Position numbers and translations under genes: made by a program. Shown here one piece after another: positions 17,115-26,082 of a stretch of 64,000 nt of DNA. Numbering within the stretch: the first letter of the stretch is position 1; every line of letters begins with the position of its first letter. The stretch is from Clostridia bacterium (GTDB taxonomy: Bacteria > Bacillota > Clostridia > Christensenellales > Borkfalkiaceae), in assembly GCA_017536205.1 (NCBI GenBank), contig JAFXHX010000002.1, forward strand, positions 1 through 64,000. Direction: 5' to 3'. The notes below the pieces were generated by a model that had not been told where the DNA came from, searched no databases, and worked only from the letters and a program-made list of their open reading frames with translations.

Positions 17115-19199
17115 TTATTTTACGCTAAAAAGTAATTTGCCGTAAGACGGGAAAGGCCAAAACCTTTCGTCAGTAACCGTTTCTGCTTCGTCTGCCGAAA
17201 CTCGAAGTGCTTCCATACAAGGAATAATTTGGTCTTTAACAAAATGCGCAAGGGCTTTTGAATTGCCGGTAAATGCGTTTGCTTTAACTATAAGGTCGGC
17301 AAGCGCTTCCGCCTTTTTATATACTACGTCTGAAAGACCTGAAAGTTTTCTTGCCAAATAAACGTCGGTTTCGTTAGAAATGCCAAGTTTATATTTATTT
17401 ATAGCGCCTTCAAGCACTCGTGATGCGTAACGGTTAATTGACGGGTAAATGTTCTTTCTTGCCATATCAACCATAGTAAGTGCTTCAATTTTAACGATGC
17501 GAGAATAGTTTTCAAGCATAACGTTTTCAATAGCGAAAAGTTCGGTTTTAGATAAAACTTTGTGTTTAGCAAACAATTCGATTGCCTTATCCGTGGTGTA
17601 TGAACTAACGGCGTCGGGCGTGGTTTTAAGGTTAGAAAGTCCACGTCTTTCGGCTTCAACCACCCACTCTGCCGAGTAGTTGTTTCCGTTAAATATAATT
17701 CTGCCGTGATTATCAAGGGTGTTTTTAACTATATCGTGAACTGCACTACTTACGTTGCTAGCGTTTTCAAGCACGCAAGCAAACTCTTCAAGGCTTTCTG
17801 CAACTATGGTGTTTAAAACAACGTTGCAGTCGGCTATAGAATCGTTAGAGCCAACCATTCTAAACTCGAACTTGTTACCCGTAAACGCCATGGGCGACGT
17901 TCTGTTTCTATCGGTAGCGTCTTTGGGTAGGGGTGGAAGTATTTTCGCACCGAGTTTCATAGTCGTCTTTTTAGAGTGGTACGAATAATTGTTAACGAAG
18001 GCTTCAAGCGCATTTAGCAAATCGTCGCCAAGGAAAATTGAAACGATTGCAGGTGGTGCTTCGTGTGCGCCTAAACGGTGGTCGTTACCAGCGCTTGCAA
18101 CCGATGCGCGAAGTAAATCTTGATAAACGTCGGTAGCCTTTATAACTGCCGATAAAAATACTAAAAACTGTAAGTTTTCAGCGGGGGTTTCGCCGGGGTC
18201 GAAAAGGTTAACGCCGGTGTCAGTCGTGAGTGACCAGTTGTTGTGCTTGCCAGAACCGTTAACTCCTTTAAACGGCTTTTCTGCAAGAAGGCAGGTAAGC
18301 CCGTGCTTTTCGGCAATCTTTTTCATAAGTTCCATAGTAAGTTGGTTATGGTCGGTTGCCGTGTTAGCGTGGGTAAATACGGGTGCAAGTTCGTGTTGAC
18401 CGGGCGCAACTTCGTTATGCTCGGTCTTTGCTAAAATACCAAGTTTCCAAAGTTCTTCGTTAAGGTCTTCCATATAAGCCTTAACTCGTGGCTTAATAGC
18501 ACCGAAATAGTGGTCGCCAAGTTCTTGACCTTTCGGGGGGTTAGCACCGAAAAGCGTTCTGCCCGAATAAACTATATCTTCGCGCATAAGTCCTGCTTCA
18601 CGGTCAATTAAAAAATATTCTTGTTCTGCGCCAACAGTTACGTGAACTTTATTAACGTCGTCTTTACCTAAAAGTTTTAAAACTTTTACCGATTGCTTTG
18701 AAATTGCTTCAATCGAGCGAATAAGCGGAGTTTTTTTGTCAAGCGCTTCACCGCTAAACGAGCAAAACGCCGTGGGAATACAAAGCGTATTATCTTTAAT
18801 AAAAGCGTAAGAAGAAGGGTCCCAAGCAGTGTAGCCCCTTGCCTCGAAAGTCGCCCTTATTCCACCGTTGGGGAAAGAAGACGCATCCGGCTCGCCTTTA
18901 ATGAGCGCTTTTCCAGAAAACTCCATAATAACGTTGCCGTTTTTAGCAGGAGAAATAAAACTGTCGTGCTTTTCGGCGGTAATTCCCGTCATAGGTTGGA
19001 ACCAGTGCGTGTAGTGGGTTGCACCCTTTGAAATTGCCCAAGCCTTCATAGCGTCTGCCACTTCTTGAGCCACGGCAAAGTCAAGCGGTTCGTTTTCGTT
19101 AACCGCCTTTTTAAGCGAGCGATATACGTCAGGCGATAGCGCCGCTTTCATTGCCTTTTCATTAAACACGTTTTCTGCAAATATTTCGGGAATGTTCAT
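17115..19199 (-). CDS. glnN: Glutamine synthetase type III
   Basis: The 694-residue length and sequence fit GSIII, the ~700-residue dodecameric type of Bacteroides, cyanobacteria and many Clostridia. Motifs include HYTHWFQPMTG, VTVGAEQEYFLID (metal Glu), NEVAPGQHELAP, GVNGSGKHNNWSL (ATP/glutamate site) and NRTSPMAFTGNKFEFR. It makes glutamine from glutamate, ammonia and ATP. A sigma-A promoter and a small 5' hairpin lie just upstream. It sits next to serC-serA, which use glutamate, and a short stem with a T-run (about 17095-17110) may partly separate them. Confidence 0.95.
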   Translation of the reverse strand: MNIPEIFAENVFNEKAMKAALSPDVYRSLKKAVNENEPLDFAVAQEVADAMKAWAISKGATHYTHWFQPMTGITAEKHDSFISPAKNGNVIMEFSGKALIKGEPDASSFPNGGIRATFEARGYTAWDPSSYAFIKDNTLCIPTAFCSFSGEALDKKTPLIRSIEAISKQSVKVLKLLGKDDVNKVHVTVGAEQEYFLIDREAGLMREDIVYSGRTLFGANPPKGQELGDHYFGAIKPRVKAYMEDLNEELWKLGILAKTEHNEVAPGQHELAPVFTHANTATDHNQLTMELMKKIAEKHGLTCLLAEKPFKGVNGSGKHNNWSLTTDTGVNLFDPGETPAENLQFLVFLSAVIKATDVYQDLLRASVASAGNDHRLGAHEAPPAIVSIFLGDDLLNALEAFVNNYSYHSKKTTMKLGAKILPPLPKDATDRNRTSPMAFTGNKFEFRMVGSNDSIADCNVVLNTIVAESLEEFACVLENASNVSSAVHDIVKNTLDNHGRIIFNGNNYSAEWVVEAERRGLSNLKTTPDAVSSYTTDKAIELFAKHKVLSKTELFAIENVMLENYSRIVKIEALTMVDMARKNIYPSINRYASRVLEGAINKYKLGISNETDVYLARKLSGLSDVVYKKAEALADLIVKANAFTGNSKALAHFVKDQIIPCMEALRVSADEAETVTDERFWPFPSYGKLLFSVK

Positions 19200-19217
19200 T
19201 TTTAACCTCGAATAGCA

Positions 19218-19280
19218 AAAGGACTATGTCCTTTATAAAAAATATGTTACATTATAACTTAACTTAAATTATTTTGTCAA
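19218..19280 (-). promoter_or_regulatory. glnN promoter and 5' leader hairpin
   Basis: Read leftward, TTGACA (19280-19275), an 18-bp spacer and TATAAT (19256-19251). About 10 bases into the predicted transcript, AAAGGAC and GTCCTTT form a 7-bp stem with a 3-base loop (19218-19234), just before the SD. It could stabilise the mRNA or respond to a regulator; the role is unknown. Confidence 0.65.
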
Positions 19281-19361
19281 ACGTTTACCTTTTAATAATT
19301 AAAATATTATTAAAAAATTATAAAGCGTTATACAAACGGGTAAAAGCGCATAAAATACCCT

Positions 19362-20054
19362 ATGAAAAAACTTGCGTTTAACGCTTTAATTATCTTTGTG
19401 CTTTTTGCGCTCACGCTTACCTTAACGCTACTTCTTGGCTATAATTACGGTGAAGTTAGTAGGTTTTCGCCTAAAAAAATCACCGTTGTAATCGATGCGG
19501 GGCACGGTGGGATAGACGTTGGCGCATCGGGCGTATTAACGAGTGTTCGTGAAAGCGATTTAAACTTAATAATTTCAAAAAAGTTGCAAGAAAAGTTTGC
19601 CGTTTCGGGCATAAAAACCGTTATGACAAGAACTGACGATAACGGACTTTACGGCACTACCGACCCCGGTTTTAAAATGCGCGACCTTAAAAAAAGAGTT
19701 GAGATAATAAACGGGTGTAACGCAAGCGTTTTTATATCAATTCACTTAAACACTTACACTTCTCCCAAAAGGCGTGGCGCACAAACTTTTTATAACGGTA
19801 ATAGCGAAAGCGCAAAAAAACTAGCAACTTTTATTCAAAACGGGCTTAACGTTGCGTATAAAATGCCACGAATGTGTAGTGCTTTAAAGGGCGATTACTA
19901 CCTATTAAACGAATCGAAATGCCCGTCGGTTATAGTGGAGTGTGGGTTTTTATCAAGCCCCGAAGACGAGCGACTACTCCTTACCGAAGAATATCGCGAA
20001 GGTGTTGCAAACGCAATTTTTGAAGGCACGCTAAAATATTTAACACAAAATTGA
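19362..20054 (+). CDS. cwlD: N-acetylmuramoyl-L-alanine amidase, CwlD type
   Basis: The 230-residue protein has an N-terminal membrane/signal segment (residues 1-28) and an Amidase_3 zinc domain: VVIDAGHGGIDVGA (zinc His), the metal Glu in VRESDLN, SIHLN (zinc His) and VIVECGFLSSPED (catalytic Glu). Length and the early hydrophobic segment fit CwlD, which with PdaA makes muramic delta-lactam in spore cortex. There is no Shine-Dalgarno before the ATG, and a CATAAAATA box (19349-19357) lies only 4 bp before it, so transcription and start need checking. Spore context is supported by spoIIID in the window. Confidence 0.82.
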   Translation: MKKLAFNALIIFVLFALTLTLTLLLGYNYGEVSRFSPKKITVVIDAGHGGIDVGASGVLTSVRESDLNLIISKKLQEKFAVSGIKTVMTRTDDNGLYGTTDPGFKMRDLKKRVEIINGCNASVFISIHLNTYTSPKRRGAQTFYNGNSESAKKLATFIQNGLNVAYKMPRMCSALKGDYYLLNESKCPSVIVECGFLSSPEDERLLLTEEYREGVANAIFEGTLKYLTQN

Positions 20055-20084
20055 AACGCTTTTCTCTAAAGAAAGGCGTTTTTG
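20055..20084 (+). terminator. Terminator of cwlD
   Basis: AACGCTTTTCT and AGAAAGGCGTT pair (one G-T) around a short loop and are followed by T residues. Confidence 0.75.
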
Positions 20085-20096
20085 TTATAATTTAAG

Positions 20097-20125
20097 TTGA
20101 AAACTTAAATAAGTTGTGCTATACT
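20097..20125 (+). promoter_or_regulatory. Sigma-A promoter of the mrnC-rlmB-dnaX-recR cluster
   Basis: TTGAAA (20097-20102), 17 bp and TATACT (20120-20125), 30 bp before the TTG start of mrnC. Confidence 0.7.
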
Positions 20126-20155
20126 AAAAAAGAAAAATTACAAGGTGGTTAAAAA

Positions 20156-20551
20156 TTGTTTAAGTTAAGCGATAAACTTTCCGCTCACGAAGCAACGCAG
20201 TTAAGCCCTATAACCCTTGCGTTTATAGGCGATGCCGTTTATACTTTATACGTTCGTGAAAAACTAGTTTTTCAAAAAGACGAAAAGGGTGGGGAACTTA
20301 ATAAAAAAACTTCGGCGGTGGTTAAGGCAACTGCTCAATCAGAGTTCGTTTTAAAACTACTTCCACTTTTAACCGCAGAAGAAAGTGCAATTTTTCGCCG
20401 TGGTAGAAACGCCAAAAAGGGAACTAAAGCAAAGAGCGCTACCGTTGCAGAATATAATAATTCAACGGGCTTTGAAGCGCTTATAGGCTACCTTTACGTT
20501 ACGGGAAACATCGAGAGAATAGATTACCTATTAAGTGAGAATATACAATGA
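20156..20551 (+). CDS. mrnC: Mini-ribonuclease III
   Basis: The 131-residue protein is an RNase III catalytic domain without the dsRNA-binding domain. ALTLAFIGDAVYTLYVR (written here as LAFIGDAVYTLYVRE) carries the catalytic Asp; RRGRNAK and TGFEALIGYLY complete the family pattern. MrnC matures 23S rRNA in Firmicutes, where it often neighbours cysS and rlmB. The start is TTG behind AAGGTGG. Its end overlaps rlmB by 4 bp. Confidence 0.92.
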   Translation: MFKLSDKLSAHEATQLSPITLAFIGDAVYTLYVREKLVFQKDEKGGELNKKTSAVVKATAQSEFVLKLLPLLTAEESAIFRRGRNAKKGTKAKSATVAEYNNSTGFEALIGYLYVTGNIERIDYLLSENIQ

Positions 20552-21270
20552 AAATTATAGGAAAAAACGCAGTAAACGAACTAATTAAAACAGATAAAAC
20601 CGTTGATAAAATACTAGTTCAAAACGGTATGAGAGACGGGGAGTCGCAATCAATAATTAAAAATGCTAAAAACCGTGGTTTTAAGGTGCAGTTTGCAGAA
20701 AAAGCCGTTCTTGATAAAGAGTGTCCAAACGGTCGCCATCAAGGCTTTATCGCCTTTACTAGCGACTTTGTTTACACCGACTTTGAAGACCTTTTAAGCG
20801 CCGTTAAAGATAAAGAGAACGCCTTCGTTGTCGTTGCAGACGGTATTGAAGACCCGCACAATTTAGGTAGCATTATAAGAGTTTTAGAGTGCGCCGGGGC
20901 AGACGGGCTAATTATAGGCAAGCACAGAAGTGCGCAGGTTACCGATTTAGTTATGCGAATAAGCGAAGGTAGCGCCAACCATTTACCCGTGTGTAGAGTT
21001 GTAAATCTTAACACGGCTATCGATAAACTTAAAGAAGTTGGGCTTTGGGCTTACGCGCTTGAATTAGGTGGCGAAAACATTTATAAAACCGACCTTAAAG
21101 GTAAACTTCTACTCGTTATAGGCGGTGAAGATACAGGCGTTAACCGTTTAACCCGTGAAAAGTGCGACGGGGTTATTACAATTCCTATGCACGGCAAAGT
21201 TAACTCGCTCAACGCTTCGGTTGCGCTAGGCGTTGGCGTATTCGAAGCAATGCGCCAAAGAACGTTATAA
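20548..21270 (+). CDS. rlmB: 23S rRNA 2'-O-methyltransferase, RlmB/TrmH (SpoU) family
   Basis: The 240-residue protein has an N-terminal substrate-binding part (HQGFIAF) and a knotted SPOUT fold: DGIEDPHNLGSIIRVLECAG (motif 1), IGGEDTGVNRL (motif 2) and IPMHGKVNSLNASVALGV (motif 3). RlmB methylates G2251 of 23S rRNA. The specificity is inferred from the conserved mrnC-rlmB pairing; TrmH-like alternatives cannot be excluded. Confidence 0.88.
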   Translation: MKIIGKNAVNELIKTDKTVDKILVQNGMRDGESQSIIKNAKNRGFKVQFAEKAVLDKECPNGRHQGFIAFTSDFVYTDFEDLLSAVKDKENAFVVVADGIEDPHNLGSIIRVLECAGADGLIIGKHRSAQVTDLVMRISEGSANHLPVCRVVNLNTAIDKLKEVGLWAYALELGGENIYKTDLKGKLLLVIGGEDTGVNRLTREKCDGVITIPMHGKVNSLNASVALGVGVFEAMRQRTL

Positions 21271-21279
21271 GGAGATTTT

Positions 21280-22977
21280 ATGTCGTATTTAGCGCTTTAC
21301 AGGCGTTTTAGACCTACCGACTTTACAAAAGTTATAGGGCAAGACGCAATAGTAACAACACTAACAAACCAAATTAAAAGCGACAAGGTGGGGCACGCCT
21401 ACCTTTTTTGCGGTGCAAGGGGAACTGGTAAAACCACTCTTGCAAAAATATTCGCTCGCGCCGTAAACTGCCTTGATAGCGTTAACGGCTCGCCGTGTGG
21501 AAAGTGCCAAAATTGCTTGGCGCTAAAGGATAGTTCTAATTTAGACGTTATTGAAATAGACGCCGCATCTAACAATAAAGTTGAAAACGTTAGGGAAATA
21601 CGCGATAACGTTCAATACGCTCCGTCCATAGTAAAATATAAAGTTTACATTATCGACGAAGTTCATATGCTTACAACTGAAGCCTTCAACGCTCTACTTA
21701 AAACGCTTGAAGAACCACCCAAGCACGCAATTTTCATTTTGGCTACTACCGAGCCACACAAACTTCCCGCAACTATTCTTTCAAGGTGTATGCGCTTTGA
21801 TTTTAGGCTTGTTTCAACGCAAGAACTAACTAGCCTTATTTGCAAGATTTACGATGAAATAGCAAAGCCTTACGATTTAAACGCCGTTAAACTTATAGCA
21901 AAATCGGGCGAAGGTAGCGTGCGTGACGCGCTTTCGGTTGCCGACCTTTGTGTTTCAGTAGGCGAAGGAAAGTTAACCTATAACGACGTTTTAAACGTTT
22001 TAGGCGCAACCGACGTTTTAAAGACCGACGCGCTTGTTAAAGCAATATTTTCAGGCGATACGGGTAGCGTTTTATCGCTTACCGACGAACTTTCGTCGCT
22101 TGGCAAATCAATAGGACTTCTCCTTAAAGATTTAGTTAATTATTTAAGAGACTTAGCAATTATAAAAACTTCTAGCAACGCAAAAGACGTGCTTGCGCTC
22201 CCCGAAGATAGGTATAGCGCAATGAAAGAAGTTGCAAATCTTGCAAGCGAGCATAGAATATTAAGGGTTATTGAAATCGTTTCTAGCATAGAAACTTCAC
22301 TTCGCTATTCAACCCAACAGCGTGCAGTACTTGAAACTGCGCTAATAAAGGCAACTATGCCCGAAACCGATTATAATATCGACGCGCTTATTGCAAGAAT
22401 AACTGCGCTTGAAAGCGAACTTAAATCGCTTAAAGAAAACGGTGTAACCATTAAAGAAAAAGTGGTTGAAAAAGTAATAGAAAAGCCGATAGAAATAACG
22501 GTTGAAACTTTAAAAGAGCCTATACAAACAAAAAAAGTAGATAACGACGAGGGTTTAGTTCCCCCGCCCGAAGACGGCGAAATTATTTTGCAATCGCCAC
22601 CCAAACAAGAAAGCGTTGCTATAAAAAGCACGCCTAAAGAAGTTAGCGTTCCAACTTTCAACGCCACTAATTTAGACGGTAAAAAGATTTGGGGTGGAAT
22701 AGTAAGAAAACTTCGCTCTTCACCCGATAAAACGATACTGTGGGTTGCGTGCCAAGAAATGACTGCAAGCGTTGAAGGCACTGTTTTATCGGTTAACGCA
22801 AACTCTGAAAGCGAAGCAAAACTTATTAAAAATCCCACTAACTTAAACGCACTTTTAGAATTTGCAAAAGCGTTTGGCATAACCGAAGTAAAGGTTTCTG
22901 TTACTAGCGAAACGCTTATTAAAGCCGACCCCGAAAAAGTTAAACAGTTTTTTGGCGATACGGTAACTATTAAATAA
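21280..22977 (+). CDS. dnaX: DNA polymerase III subunits gamma/tau
   Basis: The 565-residue clamp-loader ATPase shows Walker A GARGTGKTTL (about 45-54), a four-Cys zinc module (CLDSVNGSPCGKCQNC), Walker B VYIIDEVHML, and the SRC arginine-finger motif (LSRCMRFDF). The C-terminus has a low-complexity linker (about 375-450) and a tau-like end. It starts the conserved dnaX-ybaB-recR block. It has an AAGGAG Shine-Dalgarno sequence 9 bp behind rlmB. Confidence 0.95.
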   Translation: MSYLALYRRFRPTDFTKVIGQDAIVTTLTNQIKSDKVGHAYLFCGARGTGKTTLAKIFARAVNCLDSVNGSPCGKCQNCLALKDSSNLDVIEIDAASNNKVENVREIRDNVQYAPSIVKYKVYIIDEVHMLTTEAFNALLKTLEEPPKHAIFILATTEPHKLPATILSRCMRFDFRLVSTQELTSLICKIYDEIAKPYDLNAVKLIAKSGEGSVRDALSVADLCVSVGEGKLTYNDVLNVLGATDVLKTDALVKAIFSGDTGSVLSLTDELSSLGKSIGLLLKDLVNYLRDLAIIKTSSNAKDVLALPEDRYSAMKEVANLASEHRILRVIEIVSSIETSLRYSTQQRAVLETALIKATMPETDYNIDALIARITALESELKSLKENGVTIKEKVVEKVIEKPIEITVETLKEPIQTKKVDNDEGLVPPPEDGEIILQSPPKQESVAIKSTPKEVSVPTFNATNLDGKKIWGGIVRKLRSSPDKTILWVACQEMTASVEGTVLSVNANSESEAKLIKNPTNLNALLEFAKAFGITEVKVSVTSETLIKADPEKVKQFFGDTVTIK

Positions 22978-23009
22978 AAAACCACCTATAAGGCGGTAAA
23001 GGAGATATT

Positions 23010-23348
23010 ATGGCAGGATACGGTAGAGGTTTCGGCGGTGGATTCGGCGGTGGAAACCAAATGCAACAACTTATGAAACAAGCGCAAAAAATGCAAGAAC
23101 AAATGCAAAAGGCGCAAGAAGAACTAGAAAACACCGAAATTGTTGGCACGGCAGGCGGCGGTGCAGTTAAGGTTTATATGAGTGGTAAAAAAACCGTTTA
23201 CAATATGGCTATCGACCCCGAAGTCGTTGACGTTGACGATATTGAAATGCTTGAAGACCTTATTTTAGCGGCGCTTTCAGACGGTTACACTAAAGCCGAC
23301 GAACTTCAAAAACAAAAAATGCCCATGGGTGCAGGGGGCTTAATGTAA
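23010..23348 (+). CDS. ybaB: Nucleoid-associated protein YbaB/EbfC
   Basis: The 112-residue protein has a Gly-rich start (GYGRGFGGGFGGGNQMQQLM), a helix rich in Gln and Met, and a family core including GGGAVKVYMSGKK and VDVDDIEMLEDLILAAL. YbaB binds DNA as a dimer. It lies between dnaX and recR, its usual place, and recR starts on the next base after its stop. AAGGAG precedes the start. Confidence 0.94.
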   Translation: MAGYGRGFGGGFGGGNQMQQLMKQAQKMQEQMQKAQEELENTEIVGTAGGGAVKVYMSGKKTVYNMAIDPEVVDVDDIEMLEDLILAALSDGYTKADELQKQKMPMGAGGLM

Positions 23349-23939
23349 ATGAGTTTTATAGAGCCCATAGGCAAACTTATAAACGCCTTTACGAAACTTC
23401 CGGGCGTTGGCTCGAAAACGGCGCAACGCTTTGCTTATAAAATTATTGATATGAGCGAAGAAGAAGCCGTTCAGTTTGCCGAAAGTATAATAAACTGTAA
23501 AAGAAAAATACACTACTGCAAGATTTGTGGCAACTATACCGATAGCGACGTGTGTTCTATTTGTAAAACCAGAAAGCACGACGTTATTTGCGTTGTAAAA
23601 GAGCCGAAAGACGTTTTGGCACTTGAAAAAGTGCACGAATATTCCGGCGTTTACCACGTTTTGCACGGCACGCTTAAACCAAGCGAAAACGTTAACCATA
23701 ACGATATTAACGTTGCGTCACTCATAGAAAGGGTAACTAGTGGCGACGTTAAAGAAGTTATTATGGCAACTAATCCCGACTTCGACGGGGAAATTACCGC
23801 TATGTATATATCGGGGCTACTTAAACCGTTAGGGGTAAAAGTTACGAGGCTTGCGCGTGGTATTCCCGTTGGTAGCGATATCGAATACACCGACGAAGTT
23901 ACGCTTTCGCGCGCAATAAGCGAAAGAAAGGAACTTTAA
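23349..23939 (+). CDS. recR: Recombination mediator RecR
   Basis: The 196-residue protein has a helix-hairpin-helix (KLPGVGSKTAQRFAYKI), a four-Cys zinc finger (CKICGNYTDSDVCSIC, about 57-72) and a Toprim domain (VVKEPKDVLALE; NPDFDGEITAMYI). It acts with RecF/RecO in loading RecA at gaps. recF lies about 6 kb away in the window. Its stop shares one base with the start of the pseudouridine synthase. Confidence 0.96.
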   Translation: MSFIEPIGKLINAFTKLPGVGSKTAQRFAYKIIDMSEEEAVQFAESIINCKRKIHYCKICGNYTDSDVCSICKTRKHDVICVVKEPKDVLALEKVHEYSGVYHVLHGTLKPSENVNHNDINVASLIERVTSGDVKEVIMATNPDFDGEITAMYISGLLKPLGVKVTRLARGIPVGSDIEYTDEVTLSRAISERKEL

Positions 23940-24640
23940 TGGAACGACTAGATAAAGCGTTTTCGTCTTGCAAAATAAAATCGCGAACGGAAATTGCAAA
24001 ACTAATAAAATCAAAAAAGGTTACCGTTAACGGAACGGTTATCGTAGACCCGTCTTATAAAATCGACCCAAAAACCGATGAAGTTACTCTATGTGGCGAA
24101 AAGGTTGAGTTTAAAAAGTACGTTTACGTTATGCTTAATAAACCGCAAGGCGTTATAAGCGCAAGTGAAGACGGGGCGCAACCAACCGTAATAGATATAC
24201 TTCCTAACTCTTTTAAAAGAGAAGGGCTTTTTCCTTGCGGTAGGCTTGATAAAGATACCGTTGGTCTAGTTATTATAACTGACGACGGCATTTCTTCACA
24301 TAAGCGACTTTCGCCAAAATCTCACGCCGAAAAGGTTTATTATTTTGAAACGGCAGACCCCGTTTTTGAGGAAACTGCGCTTGAAATTGAAAAGGGCGTT
24401 TTGCTTAAAGACGGGTATATAACAAAGCCGTGCAAAGTTGAACTTTTAAGCGAAAATAGTGGCAATATTACGCTTACCGAAGGTAAATATCACGAAATTA
24501 AGCGCATATTCGGCGCAAAAGGCAATAAAATTACTTATCTTAAACGCATAAGTTTTGCAGGTATTAAACTACCCGAAACTTTAAACGAGGGCGAGGCTAG
24601 GTACCTTACCCCCGAAGAAGAATTACTTTTTACTAAATAA
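23939..24640 (+). CDS. Pseudouridine synthase, RsuA/RluB/E/F family
   Basis: The 233-residue protein begins with an S4 RNA-binding domain (MERLDKAFSSCKIKSRTEIA) and continues with the synthase domain: NKPQGVISA and CGRLDKDTVGLVIITDDG, which holds the catalytic Asp. EGKYHEIKRIFGAKGN is the family's later motif. The target base, in 16S or 23S rRNA, cannot be decided from sequence alone. It is translationally coupled to recR. Confidence 0.9.
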   Translation: MERLDKAFSSCKIKSRTEIAKLIKSKKVTVNGTVIVDPSYKIDPKTDEVTLCGEKVEFKKYVYVMLNKPQGVISASEDGAQPTVIDILPNSFKREGLFPCGRLDKDTVGLVIITDDGISSHKRLSPKSHAEKVYYFETADPVFEETALEIEKGVLLKDGYITKPCKVELLSENSGNITLTEGKYHEIKRIFGAKGNKITYLKRISFAGIKLPETLNEGEARYLTPEEELLFTK

Positions 24641-24641
24641 T

Positions 24642-25565
24642 ATGTTTGAAACTACGCTACAAAACGTAATACTGTCGTTACTATTTATAATACCTGGTTA
24701 TATTGCGTTAAAAACTAAACTCGTTAATATAAATCACTCTAAAACGCTTTCATCAATACTAGTTTATATTTGCTCGCCGGGGTTAATTATAGGCTCGTTT
24801 TTAAAACTAGACTTTTCGCTTATAAACCTTGTAAATATGGGTTGGTTTATGCTTATAACCGTGTTTACCCAACTCGTGTTTATGGCAATTTTGTTTTTCT
24901 TATTTAAGAAAAAGCACGGCGATAATAGGTATAAAGTGTTATCGATAGCGGCGGTTTGCAGTAATATGGGTTACTTTGGAATGCCCATTGTAAACGCGCT
25001 TTTTCCAAACAACCCCGAAGTTGCGTGCTACACGTCGGTTTACGTTATAACTATGAACATTTTACTCTTTACCGCGGGCATTTACTTTTTAACGGGTAAA
25101 AAAGAATATATGTCGGTAAAGCAAGCCATTTTAAACCCAGCAACGTTAAGTTTCTTCGTGGGAATTATTTTATACGTTGTAGGTGGCAAGTCGTTTATGC
25201 CTAAAGTTGCAACCGACTGCATCAATTCGCTAGGTAATATGTGCACACCGCTTTCAATGATAATACTAGGTATTCGCTTAGCGTCTATGAACTTTAAAAA
25301 GATATTCGGAAATATTTTAGTTTACTTGGTGGTTGCCTTTAAACTTATTGCGTTCCCGTTATTTTCATACCTTTGCGTATTATTTTTACCGTTCGATACC
25401 GTATTTAAAGCAACAATGCTTATTTTATCGGCTGCGCCCGTAGCGTCGTCGGTGCTCAACATTGCAGAAATGTACGGTGCAGAAGAAGAGTTTAGCGCAA
25501 ACGTAGTTATGGTTTCAACGCTACTTTCCGTTATAACGATACCTTTATTAACGCTTATATTATAA
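24642..25565 (+). CDS. AEC-family (auxin efflux carrier-like) transporter
   Basis: The 307-residue protein is almost wholly hydrophobic with about ten predicted helices and typical AEC signatures: CSPGLIIGSFLKLD, AAVCSNMGYFGMPIV and SAAPVASSVLNIAEMYG. In bacteria such carriers often move malate, malonate or other organic acids, but the substrate is unknown. It follows the synthase by one base with no SD of its own and closes the unit before a strong terminator. Confidence 0.85.
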   Translation: MFETTLQNVILSLLFIIPGYIALKTKLVNINHSKTLSSILVYICSPGLIIGSFLKLDFSLINLVNMGWFMLITVFTQLVFMAILFFLFKKKHGDNRYKVLSIAAVCSNMGYFGMPIVNALFPNNPEVACYTSVYVITMNILLFTAGIYFLTGKKEYMSVKQAILNPATLSFFVGIILYVVGGKSFMPKVATDCINSLGNMCTPLSMIILGIRLASMNFKKIFGNILVYLVVAFKLIAFPLFSYLCVLFLPFDTVFKATMLILSAAPVASSVLNIAEMYGAEEEFSANVVMVSTLLSVITIPLLTLIL

Positions 25566-25577
25566 ATAGATTATAAT

Positions 25578-25608
25578 AAAAGGACAGGGGCTAACCTGTC
25601 CTTTTTTA
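25578..25608. terminator. Bidirectional terminator between convergent units
   Basis: AAAAGGACAGG and CCTGTCCTTTT pair around a short loop, with a T-run on the plus strand and T-rich sequence on the minus strand. It separates the AEC gene from the Dabb gene. Confidence 0.85.
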
Positions 25609-25609
25609 A

Positions 25610-25903
25610 TTAGTCAATTTCGTAATCTACGGCAACTGAACTTTCAATATGTGCGTGCATATATTTTTTAACCACTTCAACGTGATACGGGTCTTTTTGG
25701 TATTCTTCAAGTTTTTTAAGGTCTTCAACCACAACTTGAAGTATAAGGTCGTACGAACGGTGAGTATCTAAAACGTTTTGCCCAACTTCAATTCCCCAAA
25801 TCTGTGGAACTTTCGTTATCATAGAAAGTAAAACGTTAGTGGCTTTTTCTTTCGCGTCTTGCGAATTGTCTTTAAGTTTAAAACAAACAACGTGCTTAAT
25901 CAT
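25610..25903 (-). CDS. Dabb (stress-responsive A/B barrel) protein
   Basis: The 97-residue protein is a single Dabb domain: MIKHVVCFKLKD, GVEVGQN-like GIEVGQNVLDTHRSYDL, and YQKDPYHVEVVKKYM. Dabb proteins are small dimeric ferredoxin-like folds of mostly unknown activity. GGAG lies in the gap after the small 56-aa gene. It is the last gene of the dnaA-mnmG unit. Confidence 0.87.
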   Translation of the reverse strand: MIKHVVCFKLKDNSQDAKEKATNVLLSMITKVPQIWGIEVGQNVLDTHRSYDLILQVVVEDLKKLEEYQKDPYHVEVVKKYMHAHIESSVAVDYEID

Positions 25904-25911
25904 AATTCTCC

Positions 25912-26082
25912 TTACCAGTCTTGACGGTCGCTAATTTTAATATCGTCGTAATAGTCAAAATACTTCGACTTAAACCGTGCCGTTTCAGCCTTTGCTTTTT
26001 GTTTTTTTAATTGTACTTGCTTAGCCTTTAAAGTAGTTTTGTTATCTACAACGGGCTGTTTTGCGTTAGTTTTCTCGTTCAT
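25912..26082 (-). CDS. Small charged protein (56 aa), unknown
   Basis: A 56-residue frame starts at the ATG at 26082, inside the last codons of mnmG (17-bp overlap), and stops at 25912, directly before the SD of the Dabb gene. The product is rich in Lys, Gln and Ala at the start ([20 protein letters not shown]) and ends in Asp/Tyr-rich sequence ([16 protein letters not shown]). No SD stands out, so translation would be coupled to mnmG. I do not recognise it. The tight packing on both sides supports it as a gene. Confidence 0.55.
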   Translation of the reverse strand: MNEKTNAKQPVVDNKTTLKAKQVQLKKQKAKAETARFKSKYFDYYDDIKISDRQDW

